Source: an uncultured Ruminococcus sp.
GTDB taxonomy: Bacteria > Bacillota > Clostridia > Oscillospirales > CAG-272
Assembly (NCBI GenBank): GCA_902773455.1
Contig: CACYEW010000146.1
Span: 1-22,078 of the forward strand
Length of the DNA: 22,078 nucleotides
Reading direction: 5' to 3'
The position numbers and the translations under genes were made by a program. How positions within the stretch are numbered: position 1 is the first letter of the stretch; each line of letters opens with the position of its first letter. The notes beneath the pieces were generated by a model. It ran no database searches. It saw only the letters and a list, made by a program, of their open reading frames with translations, and was not told the DNA's origin. Below, one piece after another: positions 1-6,064 of this stretch.

Positions 1-6
1 AGCCGT

Positions 7-86
7 TCATCATGCGCGAAAGCGCTCATCATGTGCCGCGCAAGCGGAACTCATCATTTGCCGACTGTCCTTAAGAACAGTCGGCA
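7..86 (-). repeat. Left-edge hairpin array with ATGATGA linkers
   Basis: Read on the minus strand, the direction of the adjacent genes, this is a series of palindromes separated by an identical 7-base linker, ATGATGA. The linkers lie at + strand 51-57, 26-32 and 7-13, where they read TCATCAT. Hairpin A is 59-86 with 10 paired bases (TGCCGACTGT against ACAGTCGGCA). Hairpin B is 33-50 with a 4-bp core CCGC/GCGG, a mismatch and two more pairs, and loop 40-43. Hairpin C is 14-25, GCGC/GCGC around loop 18-21. On the + strand, loops B and C read GCAA and GAAA. Stems differ completely while the linker is invariant. The array continues past the left edge of the window. It begins 15 bases after the stop of the small cysteine-rich gene. 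No protein is encoded. It is not a CRISPR array, because the repeated part is only 7 bases and the intervening segments are self-complementary. Confidence 0.8.
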
Positions 87-101
87 TAAGATCCGGGTTT
101 T

Positions 102-296
102 TTATATGTCCTCTTTTTCTTCAAAAAAAGGCTTTTTCGGTCTTCTCGGTATGCGCTTCAACGGGTCGTATATGAATTTCGAACACTTTGACGAGCATGA
201 AACTATACCGCGTTTGCTGCAAAGCATCTTATCCGGTTCATACGTCGGAGCAGCGAATTCACAGTAAAGACAGAGTTTTTCGTATTCGGGCTGCAT
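102..296 (-). CDS. Small cysteine-rich conserved hypothetical protein (64 aa)
   Basis: This is a 64-residue soluble protein with five cysteines: C9 and C12 in a C-x2-C pair, then C26, C34 and C38. The spacing suggests a small metal (probably zinc) site. The C-terminal third carries the string YDPLKRIP followed by a basic then acidic tail. Short proteins ending in a similar DPLKR-P motif with paired cysteines occur in Clostridia as uncharacterised conserved proteins; I know of no assigned function. I chose the ATG at 296 rather than the in-frame ATG at 347. It has a Shine-Dalgarno (AGGTGA) about six bases upstream, and the upstream ATG would lie inside the -35 box of a good promoter. It follows ylbJ on the same strand but has its own promoter, so it need not be sporulation-controlled. 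The hairpin array lies directly downstream. Confidence 0.75.
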   Translation of the reverse strand: MQPEYEKLCLYCEFAAPTYEPDKMLCSKRGIVSCSSKCSKFIYDPLKRIPRRPKKPFFEEKEDI

Positions 297-318
297 AATA
301 TCACCTGCTTTCGGCAAT

Positions 319-347
319 ATGATATCACGGTTTGACGTGATTGTCAA
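319..347 (-). promoter_or_regulatory. Sigma-A type promoter with internal palindrome, for the cysteine-rich gene
   Basis: On the minus strand the -35 box is TTGACA (342-347), exact consensus. The spacer is 17 bases (325-341) and the -10 box is TATCAT (319-324). The expected start of transcription is about 15 to 20 bases before the Shine-Dalgarno of the 102-296 gene. An inverted repeat, ATCACG (324-329) and CGTGAT (336-341) with six bases between, fills almost exactly the spacer between the two boxes, a common place for a repressor operator. The regulator is unknown. Confidence 0.65.
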
Positions 348-351
348 GACG

Positions 352-1287
352 TTAACCGAAAAATAAAGGGTATAACGCGTAACAAAGGCAAAACGAGAAA
401 ACGCTTTGAGCCGCTTTGCCGATAACGTAATATTTGATCCTGAGCCCGGCGCTTTCCGCTTCGGTTTTGACCTGCGACATTATGCAGACTCCCGAAAAAG
501 AGCAAAGAGCGCACAAAAGAGAAGCGGTCAGCCGCAGCGGCGCTCCGATCGAGCACAAAGCCGCGGCGCCGGAGGATATCTCAAATACGGAACATATCGC
601 CGCTCCGGCGGCCTGATCCGGTATCAGACCCGATATTATCCGGGCGATCACGGAGAACACGATCACGGAGCCGCAAACGGCAACCGCCGACGCCGCGCTC
701 TTTTTAACGGCGCCCGAAAACGAAATATTACCGTAAAACGCTTTTTCAGACTGTATTTTGCCGTTTCTTTTTCTTATGAGAAATCCCCACAGAAAAGATG
801 AAAAAAGAACGCACAGATAACAGAACAGACCCGTACCGGCAGAGCCGACCAGATCGCCGATATATCCGATCATAAAAGCCGGCGTGGGATTATTGGTATA
901 CGATATGATCCGTTCGGCTTCTTCTTTACAGATCGTTTTCGAACTGTAAAGCTCGGACGCGGCGTAAGCTCCCGTCGGAAAACCGCCGACCGCGCCGAGC
1001 AGGACTACCCCGACGCCGGCGGACGATATACCGAATATCCTGCCGGCGGCAGCTCCGGCAAGCCTTCCGGCAAAGCCGAGCGCTCCCGATCCGATGAGCA
1101 GACTCGCCGCTATGGAAAACGGAAAAACGGAAACGAGTATAACGTCGCGGCATATGATCAGCCCTTCCGCCGCGCCCTGCTTCGCCTGCTCCGAAAAGAC
1201 GATAAGAGACGCGGCGAAAACGGTTGAGAGCAGAGAAACGGCAAACGTTATCAGACCGTTATTTTTGTTTTTGACAGAACCGTTCAT
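352..1287 (-). CDS. ylbJ: YlbJ-like sporulation membrane protein (nucleoside recognition/Gate domain)
   Basis: This is a 311-residue polytopic membrane protein of the YlbJ/nucleoside-recognition (Gate) domain family. In Bacillus, ylbJ is under the mother-cell factor sigma-E and is needed for normal spore cortex formation; the transported substrate is not established here. Visible family marks are GGFPTGA (residues 101-107) and NNPTPAFMIG (132-141), each next to hydrophobic segments. Predicted membrane segments lie at about 12-32, 48-66, 88-104, 136-168, 190-215 and near the C-terminus. It is shorter than the roughly 400-residue Bacillus protein, but the loss is spread over loops rather than a clear break. 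The start at 1287 has a strong Shine-Dalgarno, GGGAGGTCC, at 1291-1299. It is divergent from yqfC, another sporulation gene, with 59 bases between starts. Confidence 0.8.
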   Translation of the reverse strand: MNGSVKNKNNGLITFAVSLLSTVFAASLIVFSEQAKQGAAEGLIICRDVILVSVFPFSIAASLLIGSGALGFAGRLAGAAAGRIFGISSAGVGVVLLGAVGGFPTGAYAASELYSSKTICKEEAERIISYTNNPTPAFMIGYIGDLVGSAGTGLFCYLCVLFSSFLWGFLIRKRNGKIQSEKAFYGNISFSGAVKKSAASAVAVCGSVIVFSVIARIISGLIPDQAAGAAICSVFEISSGAAALCSIGAPLRLTASLLCALCSFSGVCIMSQVKTEAESAGLRIKYYVIGKAAQSVFSFCLCYALYPLFFG

Positions 1288-1312
1288 ATTTCGGACCTCC
1301 CGTAAATAATAT
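1284..1312 (+). promoter_or_regulatory. Candidate sigma-E promoter upstream of yqfC
   Basis: TCATATT at 1284-1290 matches the B. subtilis sigma-E -35 consensus KMATATT. After 14 bases, AATAATAT (1305-1312) agrees with five of eight positions of the -10 consensus CATACAHT. The placement, about 25 bases before the Shine-Dalgarno of yqfC, is sensible because yqfC and yqfD are sigma-E genes in Bacillus. The -10 match is weak, so this is a suggestion only. It overlaps the start codon of the divergent ylbJ. Confidence 0.28.
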
Positions 1313-1346
1313 TTAGCAGAAACAAAAATTATAACGGAGGAGCGAA

Positions 1347-1640
1347 ATGAAAGAGCCGAGAAGCAAAAAAAGCGTTTTCGATTTTCCGGTCGATACTTTT
1401 GAAAAAATGCCGGGCGTCTATATTTACGGTATAAGCGAACTGCTTATAGACGGCAGAGCGGAGCTGTACGATTATTCGGACGGATGCGTGATCTTCGATC
1501 TGTTTTACAGAGGACTGAAGCTGAAGATCGAAGGCTCAGGGCTGACGATGCGGTGCGCAGGCAAAAACGTGAGCGAAATAACGGGAAAAATATACAGCGT
1601 ATCGTACGTAAGAGGCAGTTTCCGTAATGAAGATAACTGA
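1347..1640 (+). CDS. yqfC: YqfC sporulation protein (YabP/YqfC family)
   Basis: This is a 97-residue small protein of the YabP/YqfC family. These are mother-cell sporulation proteins of unknown biochemical role, normally encoded just before yqfD. The body has the alternating beta-strand pattern of the family, including residues around GVYIYGISEL and YSDGCVIFDLFYRGLKLKI, and the fold-terminating GKIYSVSYV near the end. There is no signal peptide or membrane segment. The start at 1347 has a consensus Shine-Dalgarno (GGAGGAG) about five bases upstream. The 3' end overlaps the yqfD start by 14 bases, so the two are probably translationally coupled. The pairing with yqfD and phoH is the classic Firmicutes order. 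Confidence 0.88.
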   Translation: MKEPRSKKSVFDFPVDTFEKMPGVYIYGISELLIDGRAELYDYSDGCVIFDLFYRGLKLKIEGSGLTMRCAGKNVSEITGKIYSVSYVRGSFRNEDN

Positions 1641-2796
1641 ATACTTCGCAGGCTACGTGATATGCACCGCAAAAAACAATAAAATACGCGCCGTCAACCT
1701 GATGAACAGGCGCGGAATCGGTTATTACGGCTTGTATGAAAAAGACGGCGCCGTCACTTTCAGGATACGGAGAAGAGACGCGAAAAGAAACCCCGATCTG
1801 ATATCTCTTTGCGATAATACGCTCGAAGCGGGGTTTTCGGTTTTTCTCTGCAAACGGATGCGCCGCCCCGGATTGATCGTCGGATTTCTGATATTTGCTC
1901 TGGTTTTGTTCATATCGGGTCTTTTCGTCTGGGACGTAACGCTTACGACCGGCGGAAACGAAAACGCCGAAAGAATAATGAACGTTCTTAAAGAAAACGG
2001 TTTGAAACCCGGAGCGGTGAAATCAAATATCGACAAAAGAAAACTTGAAAACACGGTGATGCTTTCGTGTCCCGACGTGTCGTTCATATCGGTCAACATG
2101 ACCGGCAACACCGTTTCCGTCCGCACAGACGAACGCGTTATCAAAGAACGTGAAGAAAACGGCGGTCCGTGCGATCTCACGGCGGGTGAGGACGGATATG
2201 TTTTGCGGTTTGAAACGTACAAGGGTCAGGCGGTATGCGAAGCCGGAAAAGCCGTTAAGCGCGGAGACGTTCTGATCTCCGGACTCGTTGAAACGAAGCA
2301 TCACGGTTATGAGACGGTCCGCTCGAGCGGAAAGGTGTTCGCCGTGGTAAAGCGCAGTTACCTCGTTAAGACGAGCGCCGAATATAAAGAAAAATACTAT
2401 ACGGGAAACGAATACGAATCGGTTGACGTGAGCGTTTTTTCGAACGATTTCAACGTGAAAAGAGACGGGCACGGGGAATACTGCGACGTGTTTGAATCGA
2501 CCGGTCAGCTGTCGGTACGGGGACTCGTATATCTTCCGGTATACGTGAAAAAGACCGTTTTCAGAGAATACGCGTATATGACCGTAAAGAGAAACGAAGA
2601 ACAGATAAAAGAAGAGCTGAAACGACTGTCGAAAGAACAGTTCACCATCGTGACCGAAGGGTGCGAGGTACGGTCGTCGACGGAGACGGTATATGAAAAA
2701 AACGGCGTTTATTACCTTTACTGCGACGTCTGGTGCGTTGCCGATATCGCCAAAGAAACGCCGATACGGACAAATATTGAAGAAAATCGGAAATAA
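1627..2796 (+). CDS. yqfD: YqfD sporulation protein
   Basis: This is a 389-residue YqfD-family protein, a membrane-anchored sporulation protein expressed in the mother cell and required for efficient spore formation in Bacillus. Its molecular role is not settled. The N-terminal roughly 80 residues are soluble and basic. One strong membrane segment lies at about 82-101 (PGLIVGFLIFALVLFISGLF), and a long extracytoplasmic part of about 280 residues follows, rich in beta strands and in lysine/glutamate. The early region AENGLKPGAVKSNID-like (around 124-138) and the conserved VYLPVYVKK string are typical of the family. The ATG lies inside the end of yqfC. A weak inverted repeat (CGGA/TCCG) spans the stop codon but lacks a proper T run, so I do not call a terminator. 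Length is normal for the family. Confidence 0.88.
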   Translation: MKITEYFAGYVICTAKNNKIRAVNLMNRRGIGYYGLYEKDGAVTFRIRRRDAKRNPDLISLCDNTLEAGFSVFLCKRMRRPGLIVGFLIFALVLFISGLFVWDVTLTTGGNENAERIMNVLKENGLKPGAVKSNIDKRKLENTVMLSCPDVSFISVNMTGNTVSVRTDERVIKEREENGGPCDLTAGEDGYVLRFETYKGQAVCEAGKAVKRGDVLISGLVETKHHGYETVRSSGKVFAVVKRSYLVKTSAEYKEKYYTGNEYESVDVSVFSNDFNVKRDGHGEYCDVFESTGQLSVRGLVYLPVYVKKTVFREYAYMTVKRNEEQIKEELKRLSKEQFTIVTEGCEVRSSTETVYEKNGVYYLYCDVWCVADIAKETPIRTNIEENRK

Positions 2797-2811
2797 AATC
2801 CGAATTTGCTC

Positions 2812-2840
2812 TTGAAAAATCATTTTATATGTGATATTAT
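2812..2840 (+). promoter_or_regulatory. Sigma-A type promoter upstream of phoH
   Basis: TTGAAA (2812-2817), a 17-base spacer and TATTAT (2835-2840) match the housekeeping promoter pattern. They lie in an AT-rich gap of 85 bases between yqfD and phoH. The Shine-Dalgarno GGAAGG follows at 2872-2877, giving a short leader of about 35 bases. The promoter would let the phoH-ybeY-era-recO-mutS2 genes be expressed independently of the sporulation genes upstream. Confidence 0.6.
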
Positions 2841-2881
2841 ATAAAATAAGATAATTATAAAGTTAAATTCCGGAAGGTTAT

Positions 2882-3910
2882 ATGATACAGAAAACGATTA
2901 CGACAGATACGCCGGATCAGGCGTCAAAGATATTCGGCGTTTATAACTGTTACGCCGAACGTATAGAGCAGGCTTTTGCCGTGAACGTGTCGTGCAAAGA
3001 TTCGGATACGGGCATCGGCGCGGTCATAGCGGTATCGGGCGAAGACGCCGATTCCGTCGGTAAGGCTTACAACGCTCTCGCTTCGCTCAAACGCATCGCT
3101 AAACTGAACGACGACATTACCGATCAGAACGTCGATTACGTCATATCTATGGTGTCCGACGGCAACACGGACGAGCTTTCTTCTTACGACGACGAATGTA
3201 TCTGCATCACGACGCGCGGCAAGCCGATAAAAGCCAAAACGGTCGGTCAGAAGAAATACGTCGACGCGATAAAGAAAAACACGGTAGTTCTCGGTATAGG
3301 TCCGGCGGGTACCGGCAAAACGTTTTTGGCGGTAGCGATGGCGACGAAAGCGCTTCGCGCAAAAGAGATAAACAGAATAATCCTCACGCGTCCCGCCGTC
3401 GAAGCCGGCGAGAAACTCGGATTTCTGCCGGGCGATCTGCAGAATAAGATCGATCCGTATCTGCGCCCGCTTTACGACGCTCTCTACGAAATGCTCGGCG
3501 CCGAGACTTATCAGAAATACGTCGAACGCGGTACGATAGAGATCGCGCCGCTCGCTTATATGCGCGGCAGGACTCTCGACGATTCTTTCATAATCCTCGA
3601 CGAGGCGCAGAATACGACCCCCGAGCAGATGAAGATGTTTTTAACGCGTCTCGGCTTCAATTCAAAAGCGATAGTAACGGGCGATATAACGCAGACGGAC
3701 TTGCCGTCCGGGAAAAAGAGCGGTCTCGTCGAAGCCGTAAAGATACTCGACGGAATAGACGACATAGCGGTGCATCGCTTTACCGAAAAAGACGTCGTGC
3801 GTCACAGACTCGTTCAGAAAATAATCCTTGCGTATGAAAAATACGAACGAAAACTCTCCGAAAAAAACGATAAACCGAAAGCAAAAAGATATATAAAGCG
3901 GGATAACTGA
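2882..3910 (+). CDS. phoH: PhoH-like ATPase
   Basis: This is a 342-residue PhoH-family P-loop NTPase. The Walker A motif is GPAGTGKT (residues 140-147), and Walker B is IILDEAQN with D240, E241 and Q243. The downstream VTGDITQTDLP string is characteristic of PhoH. The first 110 residues form the small KH-like N-terminal region seen in Firmicutes PhoH. The protein is cytosolic. PhoH proteins are linked to RNA processing and ribosome maturation, mainly through their conserved pairing with the endoribonuclease YbeY, which follows here after one base; the substrate in cells is not firmly established. The start at 2882 has GGAAGG five bases upstream. The C-terminus is lysine-rich. In many Firmicutes an HD-phosphohydrolase gene (pgpH/yqfF) lies between phoH and ybeY; it is absent here. 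Confidence 0.92.
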   Translation: MIQKTITTDTPDQASKIFGVYNCYAERIEQAFAVNVSCKDSDTGIGAVIAVSGEDADSVGKAYNALASLKRIAKLNDDITDQNVDYVISMVSDGNTDELSSYDDECICITTRGKPIKAKTVGQKKYVDAIKKNTVVLGIGPAGTGKTFLAVAMATKALRAKEINRIILTRPAVEAGEKLGFLPGDLQNKIDPYLRPLYDALYEMLGAETYQKYVERGTIEIAPLAYMRGRTLDDSFIILDEAQNTTPEQMKMFLTRLGFNSKAIVTGDITQTDLPSGKKSGLVEAVKILDGIDDIAVHRFTEKDVVRHRLVQKIILAYEKYERKLSEKNDKPKAKRYIKRDN

Positions 3911-3911
3911 T

Positions 3912-4391
3912 ATGAAACACAGAATTTACGTAAAAAATGAACAAAAGGAAGTCGCGTATACTCCGGCAATGAGATCGTATATAGTCAGCGCGATCACGAA
4001 AACGCTGAAATACGAGCAGTTCGAAGATCCGTGCGAGGTATCCGTGACGCTTACGAACGACGAAGGCATAAGAAAACTCAACAAAGAATACAGAGATAAA
4101 GATAAAGAGACGGACGTTCTTTCGTTCCCGCTGATCGACGGAGAATATTCCGAAGAAGATATGATCGACGGATATCTGCCGCTCGGAGATATCGTCATAT
4201 CTCTGGAACGCTGCAGAGAACAGGCGGAAAACATCGGCCACAGCTTAAACGAAGAGGCGGCGTTTTTATGCGTGCACTCAACTCTTCATCTGCTCGGCTA
4301 CGACCACGAAACGGGTGAAGAAGACGAAAAAGAAATGTTCGATCATCAAAAAGCCGTAATGAAGCTCGTAAGGGGAGAAAAAGATGAGTGA
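3912..4391 (+). CDS. ybeY: Endoribonuclease YbeY (rRNA maturation factor)
   Basis: This is a 159-residue YbeY/UPF0054 metalloprotein involved in 16S rRNA 3'-end maturation and 70S ribosome quality control in the cytosol. The zinc-binding signature H-x3-H-x5-H is intact: H122, H126 and H132 in HSTLHLLGYDH. The upstream DVLSFPL motif (68-74) and the LGDIVIS motif (91-97) are also present. Length is normal. The gene starts one base after the phoH stop and overlaps the era start by 8 bases (4384-4391), so translation is probably coupled. YbeY is reported to interact with Era in other bacteria, which fits the direct adjacency. In B. subtilis dgkA and cdd separate the two; neither is present here. 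Confidence 0.93.
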   Translation: MKHRIYVKNEQKEVAYTPAMRSYIVSAITKTLKYEQFEDPCEVSVTLTNDEGIRKLNKEYRDKDKETDVLSFPLIDGEYSEEDMIDGYLPLGDIVISLERCREQAENIGHSLNEEAAFLCVHSTLHLLGYDHETGEEDEKEMFDHQKAVMKLVRGEKDE

Positions 4392-5277
4392 GAATACAAA
4401 GTGCGGATTCGTCGCGATAATAGGCAGACCGAACGTCGGCAAATCGACGCTTCTTAACTGTATGCTCGGCGAGAAGATAGCGATAGTATCGAAAAAACCG
4501 CAGACGACGAGAACGGCGATAAACGGCATACTTACGAGAGACGGCGTGCAGTACGTATTTATCGACACGCCGGGAGTTCACAAACCGAAAAACAGACTCG
4601 GCGATTTTATGGTAAAAGCGGCTTATTCTTCGATCTCGGGCGCCGACGTGATACTGTTCGTCACCGAATCCGGAAGCAAGCCGTCGGATACGGAGCTTAA
4701 GCTCGTTCAGAGATTCAAAAAGCTTGAGATCCCCGTATATCTCATAATCAACAAGATCGACGCGGTAAATAAGGAAAAACTCGGTCAGACGATACTCGAC
4801 TATTCGCCGCTGATGGAATTCGCCGACGTTATACCGGTGTCCGCTTTGAAAAACGACGGAGTCGATATAATTCTGAACGAGATCAAAAACGATTTTTCCG
4901 AGGGCGGATTCTATTTTCCGGAGGATATGCTGACGGATCAACCGGAGAGAACGATTGTTTCCGAAGTCATCAGAGAAAAGATACTTCGCTTAACCGATGA
5001 AGAGATCCCTCACGGCGTTGCAGTCGTGATAGAAGAATTCACCGAAAAGAAAGATCTTATCTCCGTACGCGCCGAGATATTCTGCGAAAAGCAGAGCCAT
5101 AAAGGCATAATCATCGGCAAAAACGGAGAAATGCTGAAAAAGATCGGCATGTACGCAAGAGAAGACCTCGAATCGTTTTTCGGCTGCCGCTTTTTCCTCG
5201 ATCTTTGGGTCAAGGTCAAAAAGAACTGGCGCGACAGCGTAGCGGCGGCGAAGAATTTCGGTTACGACGATAAATGA
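4384..5277 (+). CDS. era: GTPase Era
   Basis: This is a 297-residue Era GTPase, which binds the 3' end of 16S rRNA and assists 30S subunit assembly. The GTPase motifs are complete: G1 GRPNVGKST (14-22), the switch region KPQTTRT (38-44), G3 DTPG (61-64) and G4 NKID (123-126). The C-terminal KH domain carries the RNA-binding loop in IIGKNGEMLKKIG near residues 243-255. The HKPKN string after DTPG is typical of Era. The start codon lies within the end of ybeY. A purine-rich stretch with AAGGGGAGAA just upstream serves as the Shine-Dalgarno. The next gene, recO, starts one base after the stop. Confidence 0.96.
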   Translation: MSENTKCGFVAIIGRPNVGKSTLLNCMLGEKIAIVSKKPQTTRTAINGILTRDGVQYVFIDTPGVHKPKNRLGDFMVKAAYSSISGADVILFVTESGSKPSDTELKLVQRFKKLEIPVYLIINKIDAVNKEKLGQTILDYSPLMEFADVIPVSALKNDGVDIILNEIKNDFSEGGFYFPEDMLTDQPERTIVSEVIREKILRLTDEEIPHGVAVVIEEFTEKKDLISVRAEIFCEKQSHKGIIIGKNGEMLKKIGMYAREDLESFFGCRFFLDLWVKVKKNWRDSVAAAKNFGYDDK

Positions 5278-5278
5278 T

Positions 5279-6058
5279 ATGATAGTAAAGGTAGAAGGCT
5301 TCGTTGCGAACACGACCGACTGCGGCGAATCCGATAAGATGCTCACGCTGATAACGCGCAGATACGGTAAGCTTTCCGTTTACGCGCGCGGAAGCAGAAA
5401 GCTCACGAGCAAATTCATGACCGCGTCGCTCAAATTCAGCTACGGCGATTACGTAATAACAAAAACGGAAAAAAGCTGCATCCTGAACGAGGCGAGTACG
5501 AAAATGACGTTTTTCGGATTGCAGAGAGACGTCGAATCTCTTGCTCTGGCTGACTATATCGCCGAGGTGACCGCTGACGTCATAATGCCGGAGGAGCCGG
5601 AGGATCAGATACTTGAACTCGCGCTAAACAGCATATATCTTTTATCTCAGCAGAAAAAGCCGCCGAAAACCGTAAAGACCGCGTTTGAAACGAGACTTAT
5701 GTCGTATCTCGGACTTTTTCCGCATCTCGACTGCTGCCAAAAATGCGGTAAAAACGAAGACGGGACGTATTATCTCGATATTATGGACGGTACTGTGACC
5801 TGCTCGAAATGCGCGGAGAAAAGCGCGGCGGAAGCGCCCGTACCGCAGGAAGAAGGCAGGGCGTATATCGTGGCGGTACTGTCGAAGGAAGCGAAGGATT
5901 TTATGAAGCGCACCGCGGAATGCGAAAAAACGAAGATCTTCGCAAATCCGCCGGATACGATATTGAGACAGATATGCGCGGCGTCCGAAAAATATCTCGT
6001 GAACCAGCTTGAAAAAAACTATAAAACGCTTGATTTCTATAAGGAGATCGCAGACTGA
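5279..6058 (+). CDS. recO: DNA repair protein RecO
   Basis: This is a 259-residue RecO, the recombination mediator that with RecR loads RecA onto SSB-coated single-stranded DNA and anneals complementary strands. The N-terminal OB fold includes the typical start IVKVEGFVANTTDCGESDK (residues 2-20) and YARGSRK (35-41). A helical middle follows. A four-cysteine zinc site has C153-x2-C156 and C175-x2-C178, with an additional C152. The order era-recO is the normal Firmicutes arrangement. The ATG is one base after the era stop, with no separate Shine-Dalgarno, suggesting coupling by re-initiation. Confidence 0.93.
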   Translation: MIVKVEGFVANTTDCGESDKMLTLITRRYGKLSVYARGSRKLTSKFMTASLKFSYGDYVITKTEKSCILNEASTKMTFFGLQRDVESLALADYIAEVTADVIMPEEPEDQILELALNSIYLLSQQKKPPKTVKTAFETRLMSYLGLFPHLDCCQKCGKNEDGTYYLDIMDGTVTCSKCAEKSAAEAPVPQEEGRAYIVAVLSKEAKDFMKRTAECEKTKIFANPPDTILRQICAASEKYLVNQLEKNYKTLDFYKEIAD

Positions 6059-6064
6059 TAAAAA

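Noticed and set aside
1..90. CRISPR array at the left edge
   Set aside because: The repeated unit is only 7 bases, the intervening segments are self-complementary and vary in length (12-30 bases), and no cas gene is present.
59..103. Rho-independent terminator from hairpin A plus the T run at 98-103
   Set aside because: The T run starts 11 bases after the stem and faces right, away from the leftward genes. On the minus strand the hairpin has no U-run after it.
31..267. Rightward open frame of 78 codons at the left edge
   Set aside because: It starts inside the hairpin array and runs antisense to the cysteine-rich gene. No ribosome site.
2785..2810. Terminator after yqfD
   Set aside because: The inverted repeat is only about four G/C-containing pairs with a mismatch and lacks a U-run of useful length.
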